Shown: positions 24,320 through 32,149 of the stretch, in pieces
Layout of the letters: every line of letters starts with the position of its first letter
Position numbering within the stretch: the first letter of the stretch is position 1
Assembly (NCBI RefSeq): GCF_013179555.1
Contig: NZ_JABMCR010000013.1
Coordinates: 1-32,149 of the forward strand
Direction: 5' to 3'
Length of the DNA stretch: 32,149 bases
DNA from: Bacillus haikouensis
GTDB taxonomy: Bacteria; Bacillota; Bacilli; Bacillales; Bacillaceae_B
Made by a program: the position numbers and the translations under genes
Notes under the pieces: generated by a model
Database searches by the model: none
What the model was told of the DNA's origin: nothing
The model's input: the letters and a program-made list of their open reading frames with translations, nothing else

Positions 24320-25369
24320 TTATTCACTCTCACTCCTATTATAGGAACTGTCAGGCAAAGTATCCCAGAAAGAGATATCGGCTTCTTCAATCGAGCCGTC
24401 GGCAATCGCTTTTGCGGTCGCCTCCATTCCGATAACAGCTTGCTTGATCAGGTATCCGTTGCTCTTTTGACCAAGAACATAGTCCTCGCGGTAGTGATCC
24501 GCCATCCCTCTCATTTCAAAAAGCAATGTAGCGATTCCATATTCCGCAGCCAAGCCGTTACGGGAAATGGTTTGAGCAGAACCACCGATATATTTTGAAA
24601 TTGTGCCGAAACCTCTGTTTTCCACAGTATTGTATAAGATTGCGCCAAGCTGTTTGGACTTCTCTACAACTTTGGGGTCTACTTCTTCGTTCGTTGGATA
24701 TAGAATCGAACCTGATACTAGCTCATCAGTATCCCCAAGAGTTGTCTCTGCTCCCTGGTGATGAAGATCGATCATATAATCAGGAGAATACTTCTGCAGG
24801 ACATTTTCATGGAGTGCCTGAGTCTCCGGCTGCTCCCGGTCAACATGGTCGCGATTCAGGTCAACCTCATTTGCATTATAGCGTGTGTGCGTTCCTGATA
24901 CATATTCATCTAATGAAAAGTTGACGTCCCCCTCTGCCCCATCGACATTTAAACGTGGAGCGACTAATATGTTGACATTGTCTAACATTTCTTTTATTTC
25001 TTTTGAATTAGAGGTAAGATGTTGAATGAATTTTAGTGCGCCTTCGGTTGTGAGCGTCTCGTTTCCATGCTGCTGGGTTAAATATAATATCGTCGGATTG
25101 TTTTCGTCTGTTCCGAATTTTGCAAGATATAAGTCGCGTTCTTTTACGGACTGACCGTATATTTCAAGTGAAAGTGCTTCTGACTTGGCATCAAGGCGTT
25201 CCAGCAGTTTTACCATTTCCTCATAACTGTGAAGTCGTTCATTCTTGATAGTTTCATTCCCATTGTAATCGGGTCCGTCAGCTGAGACCGGTGTGTGTGG
25301 AACTGTCAACGCTATTCCTGATGCCATCAATACCCCAGATACTGTTCCTTTGACCCATTTGTTCTTCAT
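24320..25369 (-). CDS. Secreted M14 family zinc carboxypeptidase
   Basis: 349 aa. It has a signal peptide (about 1-30, VLMASGIALTVPHTPVSA). The zinc site is His101 and Glu104 (QHGNE) with a third His at 203 or 204 (DLHHQG). The catalytic Glu is E285 (LLFEMRG), and the substrate region is NRDHVDRE. This layout fits the M14 metallocarboxypeptidase fold; exact specificity (peptide, peptidoglycan or other amide) is unknown. AAGGAGG seven bases before the ATG at 25369 sets the start; the frame is open to 25423. It is one of four secreted hydrolases in this 9-kb stretch. Confidence 0.86.
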   Translation of the reverse strand: MKNKWVKGTVSGVLMASGIALTVPHTPVSADGPDYNGNETIKNERLHSYEEMVKLLERLDAKSEALSLEIYGQSVKERDLYLAKFGTDENNPTILYLTQQHGNETLTTEGALKFIQHLTSNSKEIKEMLDNVNILVAPRLNVDGAEGDVNFSLDEYVSGTHTRYNANEVDLNRDHVDREQPETQALHENVLQKYSPDYMIDLHHQGAETTLGDTDELVSGSILYPTNEEVDPKVVEKSKQLGAILYNTVENRGFGTISKYIGGSAQTISRNGLAAEYGIATLLFEMRGMADHYREDYVLGQKSNGYLIKQAVIGMEATAKAIADGSIEEADISFWDTLPDSSYNRSESE

Positions 25370-25635
25370 ATGTAGTCCTCCTTTTTGTTTCGGTACTCTA
25401 AACGTATTTGATTTTTCCGACAAGAAACCCTTTTCTTTACGGAAAAATAAAACAAAAGAACTGATTAATGAAGAGTCATGGGTGATAATTGACTAATGTT
25501 ATTGTCGAAAAGTGCCGATAAATGATTCTTTATACCGGAGACTATATATGCAGTTTAAATTAACTAAAAGTAGATGAACTGCTTTATTAGAATCAATAAA
25601 TATTTACCTTTTCTACACCTATTTATTCCCCTTAC

Positions 25636-25665
25636 AAAAAAAGAAGCCCATTTTACATGAGCTTC
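25636..25665 (-). terminator. Terminator of the lipase gene
   Basis: On the minus strand GAAGCTCAT pairs with ATGGGCTTC (G-U included), followed by seven T. It lies about 25 bases after the stop codon. Confidence 0.75.
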
Positions 25666-25688
25666 ACCGGATATAGGTCGACAAGTTG

Positions 25689-27167
25689 TCAAGGGAAATA
25701 CAAACTTCCTGCATCATCCACATATATTGATTTTACCAGCGTCCTCTTAAATATTTCATTTCCGTTTTTCCCATTGATATCTAACGTAAGGTTATATACA
25801 CCTTCACCTAGCTTCGGCAGCTCAAATGTTGAATCTTTAACCTTTAAGCTCTCTGCTTTTAGCTTTCCATTCTTATAATAGTCGATTGTTACATCGGTAC
25901 TGATTTTCACTTTACTGTTTTTCCCATTCACTTTCATACGGTCTGAGTATAATTGTATATTGACTAGATTGTTCACTTCACTTTCATACGTCACATTCAG
26001 CAGATAATGTTCCTTTGCATGCGTACTGGCCTTTATCTTCCATTCACCTGCTATGGGAGCACGGATGGTCACGCTGTGATGATATGCTCCCTCGAAGATT
26101 CCATTTTCATCTGCTGTTGTGTTAAGGATGTGAGAACGCCCCCCATCAGGATCCTCAAGGGTCAGTTTGGCATCTTTAAGACTGCTGATCCAATCGATCG
26201 TAACTTCTTCAGTCCCTTCCTCAATAAAAAAGGTTTCCTGTTTATTTCCTTTGTATGCCCCGCCCCGGACATATGCTGAAGCAGCAAGGTTGACTGAATC
26301 ATCACTGTGTGCATTTAAGCCGTTATTTGCAGGAGAGTTTTCATTCAGATAATCCTTAAACAGATTGAAAGTGGAAGATCCTTCTTTTATCGTTGAGTGA
26401 TTCCAGTTGCCTGTGTTCAAATGGGTTGCATAAGGCAATCGGGAACTGTTTACGGTAACCGCTCCATCATTGCTTCCATAAGAGCTTAAATACAATCCCC
26501 CCCAATATAACGAACTGCCGAAGCTCCCCCACTTTGTACCCGCAAATGTATAGAAAGGTACTTTTCCAACATTGCTGTGTGAGTCAGTTTGTTCACGAAA
26601 ATAACTCATATATCCTGTCTGGAGAGAGTAGGTTGCATCACTCCTGCTTCCGAGGATACCTGCAAGCCAGCCGGCCCAACTGCTATATGCAAGGTCCGCC
26701 AACTCTGACCCGTTGTGTGGAGAGGACAGGGTAATCACGCGGGCAACATATGGAGATGCACCATTATGGACCAGCGCAGATTGCGTATCCACCCCCCCTT
26801 TACTGTGAGCGACTATGACGACCTTTTCTCCAAAATAATCGTACATTTCACGAATTTTTTCTGCTAGCAGAGCACCATTATCCCACATGGTTCTCGTCGG
26901 GTAGAGGTCGATAAACGCTGTCTCATAGCCATTTTGATAGGCGGTATCATACATATTGCTGGCGTCCCACCAAGTATTAGATGACGAATTCAAACCGTGG
27001 ACAAATAACACGGGATGTTTAGATGGTGCTACAAAGGAAGGTGTGTCCCCCACGTACCATTGTCCAGGAACCCCGGATGGATCGTCTTTACCGAAATCAC
27101 CGGCAAGCCCGCAAGTTGGAAAAAATAAGAATAGAGCGACAACCATCAGCCAAAGCTTCTTAAACAT
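25689..27167 (-). CDS. Secreted lipase/esterase of the alpha/beta-hydrolase fold
   Basis: 492 aa extracellular lipase-like enzyme. It has a signal peptide (about 1-23). The oxyanion region is HPVLFVHGLNSSSNTW. The nucleophile elbow AHSKGG has S122, acid D234 (YGSNDGAV) and His257 (GNWNHSTI), so the triad is complete. A C-terminal extension (about 290-492) of beta-rich modules (EEVTIDWISSLKDAKLTLEDP; VTIRAPIAGEWKIKASTHA) could bind polymer or stabilise the enzyme. The start is ATG at 27167 with AGGAGAGAG at about five bases. The true substrate (triacylglycerol, polyester or other) is unknown. Confidence 0.87.
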   Translation of the reverse strand: MFKKLWLMVVALFLFFPTCGLAGDFGKDDPSGVPGQWYVGDTPSFVAPSKHPVLFVHGLNSSSNTWWDASNMYDTAYQNGYETAFIDLYPTRTMWDNGALLAEKIREMYDYFGEKVVIVAHSKGGVDTQSALVHNGASPYVARVITLSSPHNGSELADLAYSSWAGWLAGILGSRSDATYSLQTGYMSYFREQTDSHSNVGKVPFYTFAGTKWGSFGSSLYWGGLYLSSYGSNDGAVTVNSSRLPYATHLNTGNWNHSTIKEGSSTFNLFKDYLNENSPANNGLNAHSDDSVNLAASAYVRGGAYKGNKQETFFIEEGTEEVTIDWISSLKDAKLTLEDPDGGRSHILNTTADENGIFEGAYHHSVTIRAPIAGEWKIKASTHAKEHYLLNVTYESEVNNLVNIQLYSDRMKVNGKNSKVKISTDVTIDYYKNGKLKAESLKVKDSTFELPKLGEGVYNLTLDINGKNGNEIFKRTLVKSIYVDDAGSLYFP

Positions 27168-27491
27168 AGCCTCTCTCCTTTTTAGTAAGAATAAAACCTA
27201 TAAAGTATATTGGCTGAATTCCACACGTATTCCCAGATTTTCCTAACTTGATAAATTAGAACTATAAGAGGGTATTTTATAAATCCTTACACATAAGAGG
27301 TTCTTCTGGGGTATTTGCTTTATGTGCGAGAGTCCATTTTGAGCGGGAAAAAGAATCCAAGCAACGTTTGAATTCTTCAGTACATATACCTAACAAACCG
27401 TATCAAAAACTATCCCCCTGCTTATCACCTTTTGGGTAAACCCCATTCACAAACTCAATTGTTAAGAAGTTGTAAATAGATCTCATTCTTC
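27168..27491. other. 324-base stretch between lipase and the padR promoter
   Basis: No credible gene and no repeat recognised. It must carry the lipase promoter (a TATACT box lies on the minus strand near 27205-27210, without a good -35) and the upstream side of the padR promoter. The inverted CACATAA/TTATGTG pair near 27290-27330 has a large loop and is weak. Confidence 0.55.
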
Positions 27492-27519
27492 TTGAATTCA
27501 CGAAAATGCTTGTTATACT
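27492..27519 (+). promoter_or_regulatory. SigA promoter of the padR-chrA operon
   Basis: TTGAAT (27492-27497) and TATACT (27514-27519) are separated by 16 bases. Transcription would start near 27526, just before the 27-bp palindrome and about 60 bases before the PadR ATG. Confidence 0.65.
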
Positions 27520-27531
27520 TCAATTGTAAAA

Positions 27532-27558
27532 TACCGATATCGAAGTTCGATATCGGTA
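27532..27558. promoter_or_regulatory. 27-bp near-perfect palindrome, probable PadR operator
   Basis: TACCGATATCGAA (27532-27544) and TTCGATATCGGTA (27546-27558) are exact inverted copies around one base. It lies directly downstream of the -10 box and upstream of padR, the position of a repressor road-block. Autoregulation by the PadR protein is inference. Confidence 0.72.
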
Positions 27559-27584
27559 ACCAATACTATGAACGAGGTGAATCT

Positions 27585-27893
27585 ATGGAAGACAAAGTAC
27601 TCAGGAAACTCTTTCTTGGCTTCATTCATATTCATGTGCTCCATCACGCGAAGGAGAAACCTGTCTTTGGTTCGTGGATGCTGGAAGAATTGAGGGAGCA
27701 TGGGTATAATATCAGTTCTGGTACGCTTTATCCGATTTTTCACTCCATGGAAAGAGACGGCTTACTGATTAGAGAGGACCGGAAAGTGGAAGGTAAAATC
27801 AGAAAGTATTACAGTACCACTTCGAAAGGGAACTTCATACTGGACGAAGCACGTGTTAAAGCATATGAGCTTTTCAAGGAAATAAAAAATTAA
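27585..27893 (+). CDS. PadR family transcriptional regulator
   Basis: 102 aa. The winged helix-turn-helix has GSWMLEELREHGYNISSGTLYPIFHSMERDGLL split over recognition helix and wing, then EGKIRKYYSTTSKGNFIL. The N-terminus LRKLFLGFIHIHVLHHAKEKPVFG is helix 1-2. The C-terminal dimerisation helix is short, as in subfamily 2 of PadR. The open frame starts earlier at 27492, but GAGGTG five bases before the ATG at 27585 and the palindrome upstream support the shorter form. It is the first gene of the operon with chrA, 17 bases ahead. It likely represses its own operon and responds to chromate or another stress. Confidence 0.87.
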   Translation: MEDKVLRKLFLGFIHIHVLHHAKEKPVFGSWMLEELREHGYNISSGTLYPIFHSMERDGLLIREDRKVEGKIRKYYSTTSKGNFILDEARVKAYELFKEIKN

Positions 27894-27910
27894 ATTTAAG
27901 AAGGTGACAT

Positions 27911-29107
27911 ATGAAAACACAATCGATACCTCGGAAGATTAAATCACTCATTGAAATATTTCTGATTTCCTCTAGGCTAGGATTGACGTCCTTCGGTGGT
28001 CCTGTCGCGCATTTAGGTTATTTTCATGAGGAATATATCAGAAGAAGAAAATGGATGGATGAAAAGAGCTACGCTGATCTCGTTGCGCTCTGTCAGTTCC
28101 TTCCCGGTCCGGCAAGCAGCCAAGTCGGTATTGGTATTGGTGTCATGCGTGCAGGGGTGTTGGGGGGCATCGTCTCATTTATCGGCTTTACTCTCCCATC
28201 AGTGATTGCGCTAATCATTTTTGCGATTTTGGTGAACGATTTGAATTTTGCCGATGCAGGCTGGATAAGAGGTCTTAAAATTGTAGCTGTTGCAGTGGTG
28301 GCTCATGCCATATTGGGTATGGCAGGGAAATTGACTCCTGACGTTAAAAGAAAAGCAATCGCACTATTCGCTTTAGTCGGCACCCTCTTATGGCAGACTG
28401 CCTTCGCTCAGATCGGTGTCATTCTGATTGCCGCTTTTATCGGATATGTACTATTTAAGGACCAACAAGCAGAGGTTAACACTTCGCTGTCATTTCCTGT
28501 TTCAAAGAAGTTTGCCGCGGTATGTTTATCATTGTTTTTCGGACTTCTTATCTTGCTTCCGGTATTAAGGGAAATGACATCACTGAATTGGATTGCTGTG
28601 CTTGACAGCTTTTACCGATCGGGTTCATTGGTGTTCGGAGGCGGCCATGTCGTTCTACCGCTATTGGAACGTGAATTCGTGCCGACCGGCTGGTTAACAG
28701 AAGAAGCGTTCCTTGCAGGATATGGGGCAGCTCAAGCAGTACCCGGACCGCTTTTTACGTTTGCAGCCTATTTGGGGGCTGTAATAAATGGGTGGCAAGG
28801 CGGATTGCTAGCGACTTTTGCTATTTTCCTGCCAGCTTTCCTGCTCATCTTGGGAACACTTCCATTTTGGAACAGTTTGAGAAGCAACCCCAAAATTAAT
28901 GGAACACTATTGGGTGTGAACGCAGGTGTTGTCGGCATTTTGATTGCAGCCTTTTATCACCCGATCTGGATCAGTTCTATCAAAGCACCGATCGACTTTG
29001 CATTTGCTGCAATATTATTCAGCATGCTGGTCATATGGAAGCTTCCGCCGTGGTTCGTTGTCGTCACTGGAGCTGCTGGCGGTCTGCTGTTGGAAATGTT
29101 GGCATAA
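27911..29107 (+). CDS. chrA: Chromate efflux transporter ChrA (full-length, two CHR domains)
   Basis: 398 aa, the usual length for bidomain ChrA. Two repeats are visible: the first with LGLTSFGGPVAHLGYFHEEY and FLPGPASSQVGIGIG, the second with GSLVFGGGHVVLPLLERE and GAAQAVPGPLFTFAAYLGA. About twelve to thirteen membrane helices are predicted. ChrA exports chromate by proton antiport and gives chromate resistance. The start is ATG at 27911 with AAGAAGGTGA at about five bases. It is linked to padR, an arrangement I associate with Firmicute chromate operons. Confidence 0.92.
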   Translation: MKTQSIPRKIKSLIEIFLISSRLGLTSFGGPVAHLGYFHEEYIRRRKWMDEKSYADLVALCQFLPGPASSQVGIGIGVMRAGVLGGIVSFIGFTLPSVIALIIFAILVNDLNFADAGWIRGLKIVAVAVVAHAILGMAGKLTPDVKRKAIALFALVGTLLWQTAFAQIGVILIAAFIGYVLFKDQQAEVNTSLSFPVSKKFAAVCLSLFFGLLILLPVLREMTSLNWIAVLDSFYRSGSLVFGGGHVVLPLLEREFVPTGWLTEEAFLAGYGAAQAVPGPLFTFAAYLGAVINGWQGGLLATFAIFLPAFLLILGTLPFWNSLRSNPKINGTLLGVNAGVVGILIAAFYHPIWISSIKAPIDFAFAAILFSMLVIWKLPPWFVVVTGAAGGLLLEMLA

Positions 29108-29109
29108 AG

Positions 29110-29138
29110 AATGTCCGGGAAACTTGTTCCCGGACATT
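29110..29138 (+). terminator. Terminator of the padR-chrA operon
   Basis: AATGTCCGGGA (29110-29120) pairs perfectly with TCCCGGACATT (29128-29138) around a seven-base loop, directly after the chrA stop. Only a short T-rich tail follows. Confidence 0.7.
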
Positions 29139-29225
29139 GCTTTCGTAATCTATATGCATACTCTTGTTTCCTTACGAAAGAATTAGGATTATCAAACGTA
29201 TGGGAGCTTTACCGCAAGAATCCTT

Positions 29226-29674
29226 TTGTTTATCGGTTTTTTACTTCCCTGGTTCACTTTGTATTTTGCAAGACCAGAAACGATCAGGCGTTATATGCCC
29301 GTCACATTCTTAACCTGCTTGTTGATGACCATCTTCTTCCAGATCGCGTATACTTATGACTGGTGGGAAATCCATGAGTATATTGTTCCCTGGGGCTATA
29401 TGATCGATACAAGCATCGCCTATGGAGCTTTTGCAGTGGGGACGTTTTGGATTTTCCGTTTTACCTATCACCGTTTCTCACTGTTTATCCTAATAAATTT
29501 TTTTATGGATTATTTATGTGTTTTGTCGCACTTCCATTATTAAACGTATTGGGCATCGCAGAATACAAAAATATTGCGCCCTGGCAGTATTTGCTGGTCA
29601 TTTTCGGTATTTCATTCATCATATACTTCTATCATAAATGGCAGGAAAAGGCTTTCTCTCCTTCTGTAAATTAA
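29226..29674 (+). pseudogene. Frameshifted integral membrane protein gene
   Basis: The first part (29226-29543) encodes FIGFLLPWFTLYFARPE and further helices. At a run of seven T (29498-29504) the frame is lost. From there the +1-shifted frame continues FFYGLFMCFVALPLLNVLG to the stop at 29674. Adding one T restores a single protein of about 149 aa with four to five helices. The 5' end is also doubtful: an ATG at 29200 is in another frame and the TTG at 29226 has a weak ribosome site. It resembles small unknown membrane proteins of Bacillus (CBO0543-like), not firmly. It may be a pseudogene, a sequencing error or a phase-variable tract. Confidence 0.55.
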
Positions 29675-29704
29675 AAAAAGCATCGGAATGTCCAATGCTT
29701 TTTA
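29674..29704. terminator. Bidirectional terminator before pssA stop
   Basis: AAAAAAGCAT pairs with ATGCTTTTTA around an eleven-base loop, with T runs on both strands. It lies between the frameshifted gene and the convergent pssA gene. Confidence 0.75.
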
Positions 29705-29706
29705 AA

Positions 29707-30393
29707 TTATTCATGTTTCCCTCTTTTGATAAATCGATATGCCACATAGGCAAAGTACAATGGGGCGGCTATATATATCAAATAAGGAAATTGCTCATAT
29801 GTCCCTTTGTAAATGACGTACAATAATGCACCGATAAAAAGTGTGACGATCGTTCCATATTTCGGAAGCGGAATTTCCTTGAAACTTGGAATGCGGATCC
29901 TGCTTACCATCAAAAAACACATGGCAGTAAAAATGACCGACGTAACGATGTTGGGGATACGGTCTCCGAATAAAGTCAAAATGGCGAGAATCCCGCCGGC
30001 AGCTGTAATTGGGACTCCTATAAAATAATGCAGCGACGACTTAGGAGGACTAGTGTTAAAGCGGGCCAAGCGATACGCGCCGAATAATGGAAGCAGCCCT
30101 GCCACAAATAAGCCTAATAACCCAAATTGGTGAAAGGAAGTATAGTACACCAGGAATGAGGGAGCGACACCAAATGTAACGATATCAGCCAGGGAGTCCA
30201 ATTCTTTACCTAATGTACTGTCGGCATCCAGCATCCTCGCAAGCCTCCCGTCCATGCTATCGAGCATCATGCCGATAATGATCAATACAGCTGCATTCTT
30301 GAATTGACCATTGGCAGCAAAGCCGATTGATAAGAAACCGCAGTATAAGTTACCCAATGTAAGCATATTAGGAATTTTTTTAGTAAATCGCAT
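29707..30393 (-). CDS. pssA: CDP-diacylglycerol-serine O-phosphatidyltransferase
   Basis: Integral membrane enzyme making phosphatidylserine, precursor of phosphatidylethanolamine. The CDP-alcohol phosphotransferase motif D-x2-DG-x2-AR-x8-G-x3-D-x3-D is intact (D45, D48, G49, A52, R53, G62, D66, D70). The N-terminus KKIPNMLTLGNLYCGFLSI is typical. About seven to eight helices follow over 228 aa, more than the 177 aa of B. subtilis PssA as I recall; the extra length is at the C-terminal helices. The start is ATG at 30393 with CTGGAGA at about six bases. No psd gene follows within the window. Confidence 0.9.
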   Translation of the reverse strand: MRFTKKIPNMLTLGNLYCGFLSIGFAANGQFKNAAVLIIIGMMLDSMDGRLARMLDADSTLGKELDSLADIVTFGVAPSFLVYYTSFHQFGLLGLFVAGLLPLFGAYRLARFNTSPPKSSLHYFIGVPITAAGGILAILTLFGDRIPNIVTSVIFTAMCFLMVSRIRIPSFKEIPLPKYGTIVTLFIGALLYVIYKGTYEQFPYLIYIAAPLYFAYVAYRFIKRGKHE

Positions 30394-30585
30394 ATGTATT
30401 CTCCAGTCTATGTCTATTAATAATTATAGAATACCATGTTTTCTTCTATCATAAATGCATATGATGAAAATTTATACAAATTACTGATTGTCATATATTC
30501 ATCTATACTAGCTCGTCTGTATTTGTTATAATTTTACTATTAAGTATAATAATGAATTCACTTCGATGAAACAAGGAGGCAAAAA

Positions 30586-30810
30586 ATGACTGGAATCATT
30601 GCCGTTATCATGATTTTTTCCATTCCTATCATTGCTATTTTTACAGATCATATTCAAAAACAATCAAAAATCAAACAAAGAATGATTGAGGATCAATTGA
30701 AGCTGGAACAATTAAAACATGAGAACTTTGTTATCGAAACAGAAAAAATGAAACTTGAACTCAAGCAGATGGCCCTGCATGAACCGAAGAATAACTCGAA
30801 TATTTTATAA
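30586..30810 (+). CDS. Small single-pass membrane protein with coiled-coil tail
   Basis: Not recognised as a named family. 74 aa: one membrane helix (GIIAVIMIFSIPIIAIF, about 3-19), then a charged amphipathic helix to about residue 65 with heptad-like Leu and Glu/Lys (EDQLKLEQLKHENFVIETEK), which would form a coiled coil in the cytosol. PspB-like proteins have a similar plan, but I see no stronger link. The ATG has AAGGAGG at about six bases. It has its own terminator and is divergent from pssA. Confidence 0.7.
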   Translation: MTGIIAVIMIFSIPIIAIFTDHIQKQSKIKQRMIEDQLKLEQLKHENFVIETEKMKLELKQMALHEPKNNSNIL

Positions 30811-30841
30811 AGAAACCCGCCTATGTAAGCGGGTTTTCTTT
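30809..30841 (+). terminator. Terminator of the coiled-coil membrane protein gene
   Basis: AAAGAAACCCGC (30809-30820) pairs with GCGGGTTTTCTTT (30829-30841) with an eight-base loop. It overlaps the stop codon and is followed by a short AT-rich tail. Confidence 0.8.
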
Positions 30842-31106
30842 ATCAATACTACACGTTGATTTCTCATGATTATTCAGAGTCCAGGCTGGTTCCCCCATAC
30901 TTTTCATTATACCAATTTCTTCAAATTATAGATATATACAGGCAGGTTACAGTCCCCGGCAAGGAAGAGTTCAGAGTGATCCATTAATATTCTACATATC
31001 TTTGTAATTTAAGATACATCCCTTTCCTTCCGCGGCGGGATCACTTTGGCAGGTACCAGTATTACGATACTGTTCTGCCTCCACCCTTTCAAAACATATT
31101 ATCATT
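30842..31106. other. 265-base stretch before the thrS stop
   Basis: No gene recognised. An imperfect inverted pair GGCAG...CTGCC with CAGTAT/ATACTG lies near 31050-31080, possibly a thrS terminator, though no T tract is evident. Nothing else is supportable. Confidence 0.5.
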
Positions 31107-32149
31107 CTACTTCCGCACCTCTTCAACCATGAATTGAATGGCATTTACCAGATTAAGTACCTCTGATTTCCCTTTGCGATTTCTCAAGGACACCGTTCCC
31201 GCCTCACTTTCTTTACTCCCAACCACCATTAAATAAGGTGTTTTTGTCATCTGAGCCTCCCTGATTTTATATCCGATTTTCTCATCTCGATCATCGAGTT
31301 CCACTCTTATTCCTTCGTTTTCCAATTGCCTCTTTACTTGGAGAGCGTATTCCTTTTGTTTCTCGGATATCGGAAGCACCTTGACTTGAACAGGGGCAAT
31401 CCACATCGGAAAATTCCCTTCATAATGTTCAATGAGTATGGCCATGAAACGCTCAATGGAACCGTATATCGCACGGTGAATCATGATTGGCCTGTGTACT
31501 TTATTGTCTTCCCCTATAAATTCACAATCAAATTTTACAGGCATCTGAAAATCAAGTTGTACAGTACCACATTGCCAGCTGCGCCCAATGGAATCTACAA
31601 GATGGAAATCGATCTTTGGTCCATAAAATGAGCCATCACCTTCATTAATTTGATAATCTGTATTTCGATTCTGCAATACTCTTTTTAAATCCTCTTCAGC
31701 TTTATTCCACATATCAATGGAGCCCATATACTCCTCAGGACGAGTGGAAAGTTCAATCTTATAACTAAATCCAAACTTGGAGTAAAAGACATCAATTAAA
31801 TCTAGAACGCTATTAAGCTCCGATTGGATCTGGTCCTCAAGAACAAAAATATGAGCATCATCCTGAGTGAAAGACCTGACCCTGAGCAACCCGCTAATAG
31901 AACCTGAAAGCTCATGGCGATGGACTAATCCCAGTTCCCCATACCGGATCGGCAGCTCACGATAGCTTCTTTTCCGGCTTTTATAAATCAGCACAGCGCC
32001 CGGGCAATTCATCGGCTTTATCGCATAAGATTGATCATCAACATCTGAAAAATACATATTTTCATGATAATGGTGCCAGTGGCCTGATTGCTCCCATAAT
32101 TCCTGTTTCATCATAATCGGAGTCTTAATTTCCTGATATCCTGCTTTTC
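31107..32149 (-). CDS. Threonyl-tRNA synthetase, partial (5' end beyond window)
   Basis: The C-terminal about 347 residues of a class II synthetase that charges tRNA-Thr. The frame remains open to the right edge (KAGYQEIKTPIM), so the N-terminal editing domains are not visible. Seen are motif 2 (ELGLVHRHELSG with LLRVRSFTQDDAHIF), zinc ligands Cys (MNCPG), His (DDAHIF) and His (IMIHRAI), motif 3 (GSIERFMAILIEHYEG) and the anticodon-binding domain from VQVKVLPISEKQ. The motif reads NCPGA, whereas NCPGH is usual in E. coli and B. subtilis as I recall. It is probably an additional ThrRS next to no other translation gene. The stop is at 31107. Confidence 0.88.
   Translation of the reverse strand, partial: KAGYQEIKTPIMMKQELWEQSGHWHHYHENMYFSDVDDQSYAIKPMNCPGAVLIYKSRKRSYRELPIRYGELGLVHRHELSGSISGLLRVRSFTQDDAHIFVLEDQIQSELNSVLDLIDVFYSKFGFSYKIELSTRPEEYMGSIDMWNKAEEDLKRVLQNRNTDYQINEGDGSFYGPKIDFHLVDSIGRSWQCGTVQLDFQMPVKFDCEFIGEDNKVHRPIMIHRAIYGSIERFMAILIEHYEGNFPMWIAPVQVKVLPISEKQKEYALQVKRQLENEGIRVELDDRDEKIGYKIREAQMTKTPYLMVVGSKESEAGTVSLRNRKGKSEVLNLVNAIQFMVEEVRK

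Noticed and set aside
31019-31080. T-box-like fragments (TGGTACC and CCGCGG) next to thrS
   Set aside because: They lie downstream of the thrS stop, not upstream of it, and lack the ordered stem I, specifier and antiterminator parts.

Overview
The window is low-to-mid GC chromosomal DNA from a Firmicute, most likely Bacillaceae (Bacillus or Rossellomorea-like). The evidence is purine-rich Shine-Dalgarno sites (AAGGAGG type), frequent TTG and GTG starts, SigA-type promoters, a Bacillus-type secreted subtilase and bacillolysin, an RsbR-like stressosome protein, and T-tailed terminators on both strands. I see no tRNA, rRNA, CRISPR array, complete insertion sequence or prophage. The species cannot be fixed from the sequence alone. 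Family assignments and all comparisons with reference proteins are from memory, because no search was possible.

Layout. 1-500: a small orphan gene and a terminator. 497-3830 (minus): a four-gene quaternary-amine/osmoprotectant ABC importer in the order permease, ATPase, permease, binding lipoprotein. 3990-6788: an ECF-like sigma factor facing a VOC-fold protein, a GNAT acetyltransferase and a second-copy DNA polymerase sliding clamp. The sigma/VOC intergenic region carries a SigA promoter and an overlapping ECF-like promoter on opposite strands. 6822-11347 (minus): small membrane proteins, a P-loop kinase-like protein, an FAD-dependent dehydrogenase, a lipoprotein, a HAD phosphatase and a DUF2975 protein. 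11411-14021 (minus): a gene remnant, an RlmN of a type I associate with Lactobacillales, a FusB/FusC-type EF-G-binding protein, and a CD3324-family protein preceded by an RNA-like structured region.

14306-18161: two RimJ/RimL-type acetyltransferases flanking a non-coding element with inverted-repeat ends, an RsbR-like STAS protein lacking both usual phospho-threonines, and a peptidase E operon that contains an overlapping 37-codon gene. 18590-27167: a secretion-rich stretch with subtilisin-like protease, M4 neutral protease, M14 carboxypeptidase and lipase, interspersed with HIT, SulP and UspA genes. 27492-29107: a PadR regulator and chromate transporter ChrA behind a SigA promoter and a 27-bp palindrome. 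29226-29674: a frameshifted membrane-protein gene. 29707-32149: PssA, a small coiled-coil membrane protein, and a threonyl-tRNA synthetase truncated by the window edge with an atypical NCPGA motif.

How the genes may work together. Three themes recur: envelope and osmotic stress (ABC importer, ECF sigma, RsbR-like protein, UspA, PssA), protection of translation (RlmN, FusB-like, ThrS) and nutrient scavenging by secreted hydrolases. The points most worth following up are the overlapping ECF/SigA promoters with the VOC-GNAT-clamp cluster, the palindromic operator of padR-chrA, the structured leader before the CD3324 gene, the phospho-site-less RsbR homologue, and the unusual RlmN and ThrS copies.
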